Shown piece by piece: positions 37,515 through 50,700 of a stretch of 64,000 bases of DNA. Positions within the stretch are counted from its first letter, which is position 1, and each line of letters starts with the position of its first letter. The notes below the pieces were generated by a model, which searched no databases, had not been told where the DNA came from, and worked only from the letters and a program-made list of their open reading frames with translations. The stretch comes from Ptiloglossa arizonensis (Eukaryota; Arthropoda; Insecta; Hymenoptera; Colletidae): positions 8,308,001-8,372,000 of the forward strand of contig NW_027478385.1 of assembly GCF_051014685.1 (NCBI RefSeq). The letters are read 5' to 3'. Made by a program: the position numbers and the translations under genes.

Positions 37515-40168
37515 CAGAATGGCCTAGGGAAGAAATACACATACCGTTGTAATCGGGCGAGTTTCTACTTTCAGACGCAACAGGAATTTTTTGGTTAGGT
37601 CAATCCGTTCGCCAGATATGGGAGTTTGAATCCATGAAATGGTTGAGAAGGCAAAAAATTTTTCGCAATTCTGCTGCTCCAAACGCTTAACCAGGATGGC
37701 CTAGGGAAAAAATACACATACCGTTGTAATCGGGCCAGTTTCTACTTTCAGACGCAATAGGAATTTTTGGGTTAGGTCAATCCGTTCGCGAGATATGGTA
37801 GTTTGAAGCCAAGAAATGGTTGAGAAGGCAAAAAATTTTCCACAATTCTGCTGCTCGAAACGCTTAACCAGAATGGCCTAGGGAAAAAATACACATACCG
37901 TTGTAATCGGGCGAGTTTCTACTTTCAGATGCAACAGGAATTTTTGGGTTAGGTCAATCCGTTCGCGAGATATGGGTGTTTGAAGCCAAGAAATGGTTGA
38001 GAAGGCAAAAAATTTTTCGCAATTCTGCTGCTCCAGACGCTTCACCAGAATGGCCTCGACAAAAATACACGTACGGTTGTAATCGGGCGAGTTTCTACTT
38101 TCAAATGCAATAGGAATTTTTGGGTCAGGTCAATCCGTTCGTCAGATGTGGGAGTTTAAAGACAAGAAATGGTTGAGGAGGCAAAAAATTTTTCGCAATT
38201 CTGTTGCTCCAAACGCTTAACCAGAATGGCCTAGGGAACAAATACACGTACCGCTGTAATCGGGCGAGTTTCTACTTTCAGATGCAATAGGAATTTTTGG
38301 GTTAGGACAATCCATTCGCGAAATATGGGAGTTTGAAGCCAAGAAATGGTTGAGAAGGCAAAAAATTTTTCGCAATTCTGCTGCTCCAAACGCTTAACCA
38401 GAATGGCCTAGGGAAAAAATACACATACCGTTGTAATCGGGCGAGTTTCTACTTTCAGATGCAACAGGAATTTTTGGGTTAGGTCAATCCGTTCGCGAGA
38501 TATGGGAGTTTGAAGCCAAGAAATGGTTGAGAAGGCAAAAAATTTTTCGCAATTCTGCTGCTCCAGACGCTTCACCAGTATGGCCTAGGGAAAAAATACA
38601 CATTCCGTTGTAATCGGGCGAGTTTCTACTTTCAGACGCAACAGGAATTTTAGGGTTAGGTCAATCCGATCGCGAGATATGGGACTTTGAAGCTAAGAAA
38701 TGGTTGACAAGACAATAAATTTTTCGCACTTTTGCTGCTCCAATCGCTTAACCAGAATGGCCTAAGGGAAAAATACACGTACCGTTGTAATCGGGCGAGT
38801 TTCTACTTTCAAATGCAATAGGAATTTTTGGGTTAGGTCAATCCGTTCGCGAGATGTGGGAGTTTGAAGCTAAGAAATGGTTGAGAAGACAACAAATTTT
38901 TCGCAATTCTGCTGCTCCAAACGCTTAACCAGAATGGCCTTGGGAAAAAATACACGTACCGCTGTAATCGGGCGAGTTTCTACTTTCAGATGCAATAGGA
39001 ATTTTTGGGTTAGGTCAATCCGTTCGCGAGATATGGGAGTTTGAAGCTAAGAAATGGTTGATAAGGCAAAAAATTTTTCGCAATTCTGCGGCTCCTAACG
39101 CTTAACCAGAATGGCCTAGGGAAAAAATACACATACCGTTGTAATCGGGCGAGTTTCTACTTTCAGATGCAACAGGAATTTTTGGGTTATGTCAATCCGT
39201 TCGCGAGATATGGGACTTTGAAGCTAAGAAATGGTTGACAAGACAATAAATTTTTCGCAATTCTGCTGCTCCAAACGCTTAACCAGAATGGCCTAGGGAA
39301 AAAATACACATACCGTTGTAATCGGGCGAGTTTCTACTTTCAGATGCAACAGGAATTTTTGGGTTAGGTCAATCCGTTCGCGAGATATGGGAGTTTGAAG
39401 CCAAGAAATGGTTGAGAAGGCAAAAAATTTTTCGCAATTCTGCTGCTCCAGACGCTTCACCAGTATGGCCTAGGGAAAAAATACACATTCCGTTGTAATC
39501 GGGCGAGTTTCTACTTTCAGACGCAACAGGAATTTTAGGGTTAGGTCAATCCGATCGCGAGATATGGGACTTTGAAGCTAAGAAATGGTTGACAAGACAA
39601 TAAATTTTTCGCACTTTTGCTGCTCCAATCGCTTAACCAGAATGGCCTAAGGGAAAAATACACGTACCGTTGTAATCGGGCGAGTTTCTACTTTCAAATG
39701 CAATAGGAATTTTTGGGTTAGGTCAATCCGTTCGCGAGATGTGGGAGTTTGAAGCTAAGAAATGGTTGAGAAGACAACAAATTTTTCGCAATTCTGCTGC
39801 TCCAAACGCTTAACCAGAATGGCCTTGGGAAAAAATACACGTACCGCTGTAATCGGGCGAGTTTCTACTTTCAGATGCAATAGGAATTTTTGGGTTAGGT
39901 CAATCCGTTCGCGAGATATGGGAGTTTGAAGCTAAGAAATGGTTGATAAGGCAAAAAATTTTTCGCAATTCTGCGGCTCCTAACGCTTAACCAGAATGGC
40001 CTAGGGAAAAAATACACATACCGTTGTAATCGGGCGAGTTTCTACTTTCAGATGCAACAGGAATTTTTGGGTTATGTCAATCCGTTCGCGAGATATGGGA
40101 CTTTGAAGCTAAGAAATGGTTGACAAGACAATAAATTTTTCGCAATTCTGCTGCTCCAAACGCTTAAC
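37515..40168 (+). repeat. 26-mer HOR fragment (monomers 8-18) with an internal 5-monomer duplication
   Basis: From about 37600 this follows 26-mer copy 2 at an offset of 31675 (CGGGCCAG at 37692, the GGCCTCGACAAAAA one-base-short monomer at 38046). The register then shifts by 885 bp because five monomers are duplicated in tandem. It ends in a hybrid at 40169, which begins like monomer 18 (CAACAGTAATTTTT) and ends like the monomer at 7786 (CGCACTTTTGC). Confidence 0.9.
38399..40168 (+). repeat. 5-monomer (885-bp) tandem duplication
   Basis: 38399-39283 and 39284-40168 have the same five monomers: GATGCAACAGG; CAGTATGG with AATTTTAGGGTTAGG and CGATCGCGAG; CTAAGGG with GATGTGGGAG; GGCCTTGGG; and GATGCAACAGG with GGGTTATGTC. 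The corresponding five are single in the two 26-mer copies (2123-3007 and 6724-7608). I noticed no differences between the two copies, so this looks like a very recent event or an assembly artefact. Confidence 0.9.
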
Positions 40169-41582
40169 CAGAATGGCCTAGGGAAAAAATACACATACCG
40201 TTGTAATCGGGCGAGTTTCTACTTTCAGATGCAACAGTAATTTTTGGGTTAGGTCAATCCGTTCGCGAGATATGGGACTTTGAAGCTAAGAAATGGTTGA
40301 CAAGACAATAAATTTTTCGCACTTTTGCTGCTCCAATCGCTTAACCAGAATGGCCTAAGGGAAAAATACACGTACCGTTGTAATCGGGCGAGTTTCTACT
40401 TTCAAATGCAATAGGAATTTTTGGGTTAGGTCAATCCGTTCGCGAGATGTGGGAGTTTAGACAAGAAATGGTTGAGGAGGCAAAAAATTTTTCGCAATTC
40501 TGCTGCTCCAAACGCTTAACCAGAATGGCCTAGGGAAAAAATACACGTACCGCTGTAATCGGGCGAGTTTCTACTTTCAGATGCAATAGGAATTTTTGGG
40601 TTAGGACAATCCATTCGCGAGATATGGGAGTTTGAAGCCAAGAAATGGTTGAGAAGACAAAAAATTTTTCGCAATTCTGCTGCCCCAAACGCTTAACCAG
40701 AATGGCCTAGGTAAAAAATACACATACCGCTGTAATCGGGCGAGTTTCTACTTTCAGTCGCAACAGGAATTTTTGGGTTAGGTCAATCCGTTCGCGAGAT
40801 ATGGGAGTTTGAATCCAAGAAATGGTTGAGAAGGCAAAAAATTTTTCGCAATTCTGCTGCTCCAAACGCTTAACCAGAATGGCCTAGGGAAAAAATACAC
40901 ATACCGTTGTAATCGGGCGAGTTTCTACTTTCAGATGCAACAGGAATTTTTGGGTTAGGTCAATCCGTTCGCGAGATATGGGAGTTTGAAGCCAAGAAAT
41001 GGTTGAGAGGGCAAAAAATTTTTCGCAATTCTGCGGCTCCTAACGCTTAACCAGAATGGCCTAGGGAAAAAATACACCTACCGTTGTAATCGGGCGAGTT
41101 TCTACTTTCAGATGCAACAGGAATTTTTGGGTTAGGTCAATCCGTTCGCGAGATATGGGAGTTTGAAGCCAAGAAATGGTTGAGAAGGCAAAAAATTTTT
41201 CGCAATTCTGCCGCTCCAAACGCTTAACCAGAATGGCCTAAGGAAAAAATACACCTACCGTTGTAATCGGGCGAGTTTCTACTTTCAGATGCAACAGGAA
41301 TTTTTGGGTTAGGTCAATCCGTTCGCGAGATATGGGAGTTTGAAGCCAAGAAATGGTTGAGAAGGCAAAAAATTTTTCGCAATTCTGCTGCTCCAAACGC
41401 TTAACCAGAATGGGCTAAAGAAAAAATACACATACCGTTGTAATCGGGCGAGTTTCTACTTTCAGACGCAACAGGAATTTTTGGGTTAGGTCAATCCGTT
41501 CGCGAGATATGGGACTTTGAAGCTAAGAAATGGTTGACAAGACAATAAATTTTTCGCACTTTTGCTGCTCCAATCGCTTAAC

Positions 41583-43706
41583 CAGAGTGGCCTAAGGGAA
41601 AAATACACGTACCGTTGTAATCGGGCGAGTTTCTACTTTCAAATGCAATAGGAATTTTTGGGTTAGGTCAATCCGTTCGCGAGATGTGGGAGTTTGAAGC
41701 TAAGCAATGGATGAGAAGACAACAAATTTTTTGCACTTCTGCTGCTCCAAACGCTTAACCAGAATGGCCTAGGAAAAAAATACACATACCGCTGTAATCG
41801 GGCGAGTTTCTACTTTCAGTCGCAACAGGAATTTTTGGGTTAGGTCAATCCGTTCGCGAGATATGGGAGTTTGAATCCAAGAAATGGTTGAGAAGGCAAA
41901 AAATTTTTCGCAATTCTGCTGCTCCAAACGCTTAACCAGAATGGCCTAGGGAAAAAATACACATACCGCTGTAATCGGGCGAGTTTCTACTTTCAGATGC
42001 AACAGGAATTTTTGGGTTGGGTCAATCCGTTCGCGAGATATGGGAGTTTGAAGCCAAGAAATGGTTGAGGAGGCAAAAAATTTTTCGCAATTCTGCTGCT
42101 TCAAACGCTTAACCAGAACGGCCTAGGGAAAAAATACACATACCTTTGTAATCGGGCAAGATTCTACTTTCAGTTACAATAGGTATTTTTGGGTTAGGTC
42201 AATCCGTTCGCGAGATATGGGACTTTGAAGCTAAGAAATGGTTGACAAGACAATAAATTTTTCGCACTTTTGCTGCTCCAATCGCTTAACCAGAGTGGCC
42301 TAAGGGAAAAATACACGTACCGTTGTAATCGGGCGAGTTTCTACTTTCAAATGCAATAGGAATTTTTGGGTTAGGTCAATCCGTTCGCGAGATGTGGGAG
42401 TTTGAAGCTAAGAAATAGATGAGAAGAAAACAAATTTTTTGCACTTCTGCTGCTCCATGCGCTTAACCAGAATGGCCTAGGGAAAAAATACACATACCGC
42501 TGTAATCGGGCGAGTTTCTACTTTCAGTCGCAACAGGAATTTTTGGGTTAGGTCAATCCGTTCGCGAGATATGGGAGTTTGAATCCAAGAAATGGTTGAG
42601 AAGGCAAAAAATTTTTCGCAATTCTGCTGCTCCAAACGCTTAACCAGAATGGCCTAGGGAAAAAATACACATACCGTTGTAATCGGGCGAGTTTCTACTT
42701 TCAGATGCAACAGGAATTTTTGGGTTAGGTCAATCCGTTCGCGAGATGTGGGAGTTTGAAGCCAAGAAATGGTTGAGGAGGCAAAAAATTTTTCGCAATT
42801 CTGCTGCTTCAAACGCTTAACCAGAACGGCCTAGGGAAAAAATACACATACCTTTGTAATCGGGCAAGATTCTACTTTCAGTTACAATAGGTATTTTTGG
42901 GTTAGGTCAATCCGTTCGCGAGATATGGGACTTTGAAGCTAAGAAATGGTTGACAAGACAATAAATTTTTCGCACTTTTGCTGCTCCAATCGCTTAACCA
43001 GAGTGGCCTAAGGGAAAAATACACGTACCGTTGTAATCGGGCGAGTTTCTACTTTCAAATGCAATAGGAATTTTTGGGTTAGGTCAATCCGTTCGCGAGA
43101 TGTGGGAGTTTGAAGCTAAGAAATAGATGAGAAGAAAACAAATTTTTTGCACTTCTGCTGGTCCAAGCGCTTAACCAGAATGGCCTAGGGAAAAAATACA
43201 CATACCGCTGTAATCGGGCGAGTTTCTACTTTCAGTCGCAACAGGAATTTTTGGGTTAGGTCAATCCGTTCGCGAGATATGGGAGTTTGAATCCGAGAAA
43301 TGGTTGAGAAGGCAAAAAATTTTTCGCAATTCTGCTGCTCCAAACGCTTAACCAGAATGGCCTAGGGAAAAAATACACATACCGTTGTAATCGGGCGAGT
43401 TTCTACTTTCAGATGCAACAGGAATTTTTGGGTTAGGTCAATCCGTTCGCGAGATGTGGGAGTTTGAAGCCAAGAAATGGTTGAGGAGGCAAAAAATTTT
43501 TCGCAATTCTGCTGCTTCAAACGCTTAACCAGAACGGCCTAGGGAAAAAATACACATACCGTTGTAATCGGGCAAGATTCTACTTTCAGTTACAATAGGT
43601 ATTTTTGGGTTAGGTCAATCCGTTCGCGAGATATGGGACTTTGAAGCTAAGAAATGGTTGACAAGACAATAAATTTTTCGCAATTCTGCTGCTTCAAACG
43701 CTTAAC
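41583..43706 (+). repeat. 4-monomer (708-bp) HOR, second block of three copies
   Basis: Unit starts at 41583, 42291 and 42999, each with CAGAGTGGCCTAAGGG. Order and internal differences follow 9200-11323, showing that the triplication happened before the large duplication. Small later changes include GCTAAGCAATGG (41701), CTCCATGCGC (42455) and CTGGTCCAAGC (43160). Confidence 0.93.
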
Positions 43707-44060
43707 CAGAACGGCCTAGGGAAAAAATACACATACCGTTGTAATCGGGCGAGTTTCTACTTTCAAATGCAATAGGAATTTTTGGGTTGTATCAATCCGT
43801 TCGCGAGATATGGGAGTTTGAAGCTAACAAATGGTTGAGAAGAGAACAAATTTTTCGCAATTCTGCTGCTCCAAACGCTTAACCAGAAAGGCCTAGGGAA
43901 AAAATACACATACCGTTGTAATCGGGCGAGTTTCTACTTTCAGCTACAATAGGAATTTTTGGGTTAGGTCAATTCGTTCGCGAGATATGGGACTTTGAAG
44001 CTAAGAAATGGTTGACAAGACAATAAATTTTTCGCAATTCTGCGGCTCCTAAGGCTTAAC

Positions 44061-46361
44061 CAGGATGGCCTAGGGAAAAAATACACATACCTTTGTAATC
44101 GGGCGAGTTTCTACTTTCAGATGCAATAGGAATTTTTGGGTTAGGTCAATCCGTTCGCGAGATATGGGAGTTTGATGCCAAGAAATGGTTGAGGAGGCAA
44201 CAAATTTTTCGCAATTCTGCTGCTCCAAACGCTTAACCAGAATGGCCTAGGGAAAAAATGCACATACCGTTGTAATCGGGCGAGTTTCTACTTTCAGCTA
44301 CAATAGGAAGTTTTGGGTTAGGTCAATTCGTTCGCGAGATATGGGACTTTGAAGCTAAGAAATGGTTGACAAGACAATAAATTTTTTGCAATTCTGCTGC
44401 TTCAAACGCTTAACCAGAACGGCCTAGGGAGAAAATACACATACCCCTGTAATCGGGCGAGATTCTACTTTCAGTTACAATAGGTATTTTTGGGTTAGGT
44501 CAATCCGTTCGCGAGATATGGGACTTTGAAGCTAAGAAATGGTTGACAAGACAATAAATTTTTCGCACTTCTGCTGCTCCAATCGCTTAACCAGAATGGC
44601 CTAAGGGAAAAATACACGTACCGTTGTAATCGGGCGAGTTTCTACTTTCAAATGCAATAGGAATTTTTGGGTTGGATCAATCCGTTCGCGAGATATGGGA
44701 GTTTGAAGCTAACAAATGGTTGAGAAGAGAACAAATTTTTCGCAATTCTGCTGCTCCAAACGCTTAACAAGAATGGCCTAGGGAATAAATACACATACCC
44801 TTGTAATCGTGCGAGTTCCTACTTTCAGACGCAATAGGAATTTTTGGGTTAGGTCAATTCGTTCGCGAGATATGGGACTTTGAAGCTAAGAAATGGTTGA
44901 CAAGACAATAAATTTTTCGCAATTCTGCTGCTTCAAACGCTTAACCAGAACGGCCTAGGGAAAAAATACACATACCGTTGTAATCGGGCAAGATTCTACT
45001 TTCAGTTACAATAGGTATTTTTGGGTTAGGTCAATCCGTTCGCGAGATATGGGACTTTGAAGCTAAGAAATGGTTGACAAGACAATAAATTTTTCGCACT
45101 TCTGCTGCTCCAATCGCTTAACCAGTATGGCCTAAGGGAAAAATACACGTACCGTTGTAATCGGGCGAGTTTCTACTTTCAAATGCAATAGGAATTTTTG
45201 GGTTGGGTCAATCCGTTCGCGAGATATGGGACTTTGAATCTAAGAAATGGTTGACAAGACAATAAATTTTTCGCAATTCTGCGGCTCCTAACGCTTAACC
45301 AGGATGGCCTAGGGAAAAAATACACATACCTTTGTAATCGGGCGAGTTTCTACTTTCAGATGCAATAGGAATTTTTGGGTTAGGTCAATCCGTTCGCGAG
45401 ATATGGGAGTTTGAAGCCATGAAATGGTTGAGAAGGCAAAAAATTTTTCGCAATTCTGCTGCTCCAAACGCTTAACAAGAATGGCCTAGGGAATAAATAC
45501 ACATACCCTTGTAATCGGGCGAGTTCCTACTTTCAGACGCAATAGGAATTTTTGGGTTAGGTCAATCCGTTCGCGAGATATGGGAGTTTGAAGCCAAGAA
45601 ATGGTTGAGAAGGCAAAAAATTTTTCGCAATTCTGCTGCTTCAAACGCTTAACCAGACTGGCCTAGGGAAAAAATACACATACCGTTGTAATCGGGCGAG
45701 TTTCTACTTTCAGCTACAATAGGAATTTTTGGGTTAGGTCAATTCGTTCGCGAGATATGGGACTTTGAAGCTAAGAAATGGTTGACAAGACAATAAATTT
45801 TTCGCAATTCTGCTGCTTCAAACGCTTAACCAGAACGGCCTAGGGAAAAAATACACATACCGTTGTAATCGGGCAAGATTCTACTTTCAGTTACAATAGG
45901 TATTTTTGGGTTAGGTCAATCCGTTCGCGAGATATGGGACTTTGAAGCTAAGAAATGGTTGACAAGACAATAAATTTTTCGCACTTCTGCTGCTCCAATC
46001 GCTTAACCAGAATGGCCTAAGGGAAAAATACACGTACCGTTGTAATCGGGCGAGTTTCTACTTTCAAATGCAATAGGAATTTTTGGGTTGGATCAATCCG
46101 TTCGCGAGGTATGGGAGTTTGAAGCTAACAAATGGTTGAGAAGAGAACAAATTTTTCGCAATTCTGCTGCTCCAAACGCTTAACTAGAATGGCCTAGGGA
46201 AAAAATACACATACCGTTGTAATCGGGCGAGTTTCTACTTTCAGCTACAATAGGAATTTTTGGGTTAGGTCAATTCGTTCGCGAGATATGGGACTTTGAA
46301 GCTAAGAAATGGTTGACAAGACAATAAATTTTTCACAATTCTGCGGCTCCTAAGGCTTAAC
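44061..46361 (+). repeat. 13-monomer HOR (2301 bp), complete copy within segment B
   Basis: Follows 12209-14509 at an offset of 31852 with the same thirteen-monomer order. Small differences include GGCCTAGGG where copy A has GGCCTGGGG, and GCGAGGTATGGG near 46106. The next HOR unit begins at 46362. Confidence 0.9.
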
Positions 46362-47777
46362 CAGGATGGCCTAGGGAAAAAATACACATACCTTTGTAAT
46401 CGGGCGAATTTCTACTTTCAGATGCAATAGGAATTTTTGGGTTAGGTCAATCCGTTCGCGAGATATGGGAGTTTGATGCCAAGAAATGGTTGAGAAGGCA
46501 ACAAATTTTTCGCAATTCTGCTGCTCCAAACGCTTAACCAGAATGGCCTAGGGAAAAAATGCACATACCTTTGTAATCGGGCGAGTTTCTACTTTCAGCT
46601 ACAATAGGAAGTTTTGGGTTAGGTCAATTCGTTCGCGAGATATGGGACTTTGAAGCTAAGAAATGGTTGACAAGACAATAAATTTTTCGCAATTCTGCTG
46701 CTTCAAACGCTTAACCAGAACGGCCTAGGGAGAAAATACACATACCCTTGTAATCGGGCGAGATTCTACTTTCAGTTACAATAGGTATTTTTGTGTTAGG
46801 TCAATCCGTTCGCGAGATATGGGACTTTGAAGCTAAGAAATGGTTGACAAGACAATAAATTTTTCGCACTTCTGCTGCTCCAATCGCTTAACCAGAATGG
46901 CCTAAGGGAAAAATACACGTACCGTTGTAATCGGGCGAGTTTCTACTTTCAAATGCAATAGGAATTTTTGGGTTGGATCAATCCGTTCGCGAGATATGGG
47001 AGTTTGAAGCTAACAAATGGTTGAGAAGAGAACAAATTTTTCGCAATTCTGCTGCTCCAAACGCTTAACAAGAATGGCCTAGGGAATAAATACACATACC
47101 CTTGTAATCGGGCGAGTTCCTACTTTCAGACGCAATAGGAATTTTTGGGTTAGGTCAATTCGTTCGCGAGATATGGGACTTTGAAGCTAAGAAATGGTTG
47201 ACAAGACAATAAATTTTTCGCAATTCTGCTGCTTCAAACGCTTAACCAGAACGGCCTAGGGAAAAAATGCACATACCGTTGTAATCGGGCGAGTTTCTAC
47301 TTTCAGCTACAATAGGAAGTTTTGGGTTAGGTCAATTCGTTCGCGAGATATGGGACTTTGAAGCTAAGAAATGGTTGACAAGACAATAAATTTTTCGCAA
47401 TTCTGCTGCTTCAAACGCTTAACCAGAACGGCCTAGGGAGAAAATACACATACCGTTGTAATCGGGCGAGATTCTACTTTCAGTTATAATAGGTATTTTT
47501 GGGTTAGGTCAATCCGTTCGCGAGATATGGGAGTTTGAAGCCATGAAATGGTTGAGAAGGCAAAAAATTTTTCGCAATTCTGCTGCTCCAAACGCTTAAC
47601 AAGAATGGCCTAGGGAATAAATACACATACCCTTGTAATCGGGCGAGTTCCTACTTTCAGACGCAATAGGAATTTTTGGGTTAGGTCAATCCGTTCGCGA
47701 GATATGGGAGTTTGAAGCCAAGAAATGGTTGAGAAGGCAAAAAATTTTTCGCAATTCTGCTGCTTCAAACGCTTAAC

Positions 47778-50700
47778 CAGACTGGCCTAGGGAAAAAATA
47801 CACATACCGTTGTAATCGGGCGAGTTTCTACTTTCAGCTATAATAGGAATTTTTGGGTTAGGTCAATTCGTTCGCGAGATATGGGACTTTGAAGCTAAGA
47901 AATGGTTGACAAGACAATAAATTTTTCGCAATTCTGCTGCTTCAAACGCTTAACCAGAACGGCCTAGGGAAAAAATACACATACCGTTGTAATCGGGCAA
48001 GATTCTACTTTCAGTTACAATAGGTATTTTTGGGTTAGGTCAATCCGTTCACGAGATATGGGACTTTGAAGCTAAGAAATGGTTGACAAGACAATAAATT
48101 TTTCGCACTTCTGCTGCTCCAATCGCTTAACCAGAATGGCCTAAGGGAAAAATACACGTACCGTTGTAATCGGGCGAGTTTCTACTTTCAAATGCAATAG
48201 GAATTTTTGGGTTGGATCAATCCGTTCGCGAGATATGGGAGTTTGAAGCTAACAAATGGTTGAGAAGAGAACAAATTTTTCGCAATTCTGCTGCTCCAAA
48301 CGCTTAACCAGAATGGCCTAGGGAAAAAATACACATACCGTTGTAATCGGGCGAGTTTCTACTTTCAGCTACAATAGGAATTTTTGGGTTAGGTCAATTC
48401 GTTCGCGAGATATGGGACTTTGAAGCTAAGAAATGGTTGACAAGACAATAAATTTTTCACAATTCTGCGGCTCCTAAGGCTTAACCAGGATGGCCTAGGG
48501 AAAAAATACACATACCTTTGTAATCGGGCGAGTTTCTACTTTCAGATGCAATAGGAATTTTTGGATTAGGTCAATCCGTTCGCGAGATATGGGAGTTTGA
48601 TGCCAAGAAATGGTTGAGAAGGCAACAAATTTTTCGCAATTCTGCTGCTCCAAACGCTTAACCAGAATGGCCTAGGGAAAAAATGCACATACCGTTGTAA
48701 TCGGGCGAGTTTCTACTTTCAGCTACAATAGGAAGTTTTGGGTTAGGTCAATTCGTTCGCGAGATATGGGACTTTGAAGCTAAGAAATGGTTGACAAGAC
48801 AATAAATTTTTCGCAATTCTGCTGCTTCAAACGCTTAACCAGAACGGCCTAGGGAGAAAATACACATACCCTTGTAATCGGGCGAGATTCTACTTTCAGC
48901 TACAATAGGTATTTTTGGGTTAGGTCAATCCGTTCGCGAGATATGGGACTTTGAAGCTAAGAAATGGTTGACAAGACAATAAATTTTTCGCACTTCTGCT
49001 GCTCCAATCGCTTAACCAGAATGGCCTAAGGGAAAAATACACGTACCGTTGTAATCGGGCGAGTTTCTACTTTCAAATGCAATAGGAATTTTTGGGTTGG
49101 ATCAATCCGTTCGCGAGATATGGGAGTTTGAAGCTAACAAATGGTTGAGAAGAGAACAAATTTTTCGCAATTCTGCTGCTCCAAACGCTTAACCAGAAAG
49201 GCCTAGGGAAAAAATACACATACCGTTGTAATCGGGCGAGTTTCTACTTTCAGCTACAATAGGAATTTTTGGGTTAGGTCAATTCGTTCGCGAGATATGG
49301 GACTTTGAAGCTAAGAAATGGTTGACAAGACAATAAATTTTTCGCAATTCTGCGGCTCCTAAGGCTTAACCAGGATGGCCTAGGGAAAAAATACACATAC
49401 CTTTGTAATCGGGCGAGTTTCTACTTTCAGATGCAATAGGAATTTTTGGGTTAGGTCAATCCGTTCGCGAGATATGGGAGTTTGATGCCAAGAAATGGTT
49501 GAGAAGGCAACAAATTTTTCGCAATTCTGCTGCTCCAAACGCTTAACCAGAATGGCCTAGGGAAAAAATGCACATACCGTTGTAATCGGGCGAGTTTCCA
49601 CTTTCTGCTACAATAGGAAGTTTTGGGTTAGGTCAATTCGTTCGCGAGATATGGGACTTTGAAGCTAAGAAATGGTTGACAAGACAATAAATTTTTCGCA
49701 ATTCTGCTGCTTCAAACGCTTAACCAGAACGGCCTAGGGAGAAAATACACATACCCTTGTAATCGGGCGAGATTCTACTTTCAGTTACAATAGGTATTTT
49801 TGGGTTAGGTCAATCCGTTCGCGAGATATGGGACTTTGAAGCTAAGAAATGGTTGACAAGACAATAAATTTTTCGCACTTCTGCTGCTCCAATCGCTTAA
49901 CCAGAATGGCCTAAGGGAAAAATACACGTACCGTTGTAATCGGGCGAGTTTCTACTTTCAAATGCAATAGGAATTTTTGGGTTGGATCAATCCGTTCGCG
50001 AGATATGGGAGTTTGAAGCTAACAAATGGTTGAGAAGAGAACAAATTTTTCGCAATTCTGCTGCTCCAAACGCTTAACAAGAATGGCCTAGGGAATAAAT
50101 ACACATACCCTTGTAATCGGGCGAGTTCCTACTTTCAGACGCAATAGCAATTTTTGGGTTAGGTCAATTCGTTCGCGAGATATGGGACTTTGAAGCTAAG
50201 AAATGGTTGACAAGACAATAAATTTTTCGCAATTCTGCTGCTTCAAACGCTTAACCAGAACGGCCTAGGGAAAAAATACACATACCGTTGTAATCGGGCA
50301 AGATTCTACTTTCAGTTACAATAGGTATTTTTGGGTTAGGTCAATCCGTTCGCGAGATATGGGACTTTGAAGCTAAGAAATGGTTGACAAGACAATAAAT
50401 TTTTCGCACTTCTGCTGCTCCAATCGCTTAACCAGTATGGCCTAAGGGAAAAATACACGTACCGTTGTAATCGGGCGAGTTCCTACTTTCAGACGCAATA
50501 GGAATTTTTGGGTTAGGTCAATCCGTTCGCGAGATATGGGAGTTTGAAGCCAAGAAATGGTTGAGAAGGCAAAAAATTTTTCGCAATTCTGCTGCTTCAA
50601 ACGCTTAACCAGACTGGCCTAGGGAAAAAATACACATACCGTTGTAATCGGGCAAGATTCTACTTTCAGTTACAATAGGTATTTTTGGGTTTGGTCAATC

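Larger units (their letters stand above)
40253..47835 (+). repeat. Large duplicated segment, copy B (7.6 kb; partner 7870-15983)
   Basis: Second copy of the large duplication, lacking three monomers relative to copy A at the junction near 43707. It contains the two-base-short monomer (40346), the three 708-bp tetramers (41583-43706), the complete 13-mer at 44061 and the truncated 13-mer after 46362. It ends near 47835, where copy A switches to GATGCAATAGG and this copy continues with CAGCTATAATAGG. Confidence 0.9.
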
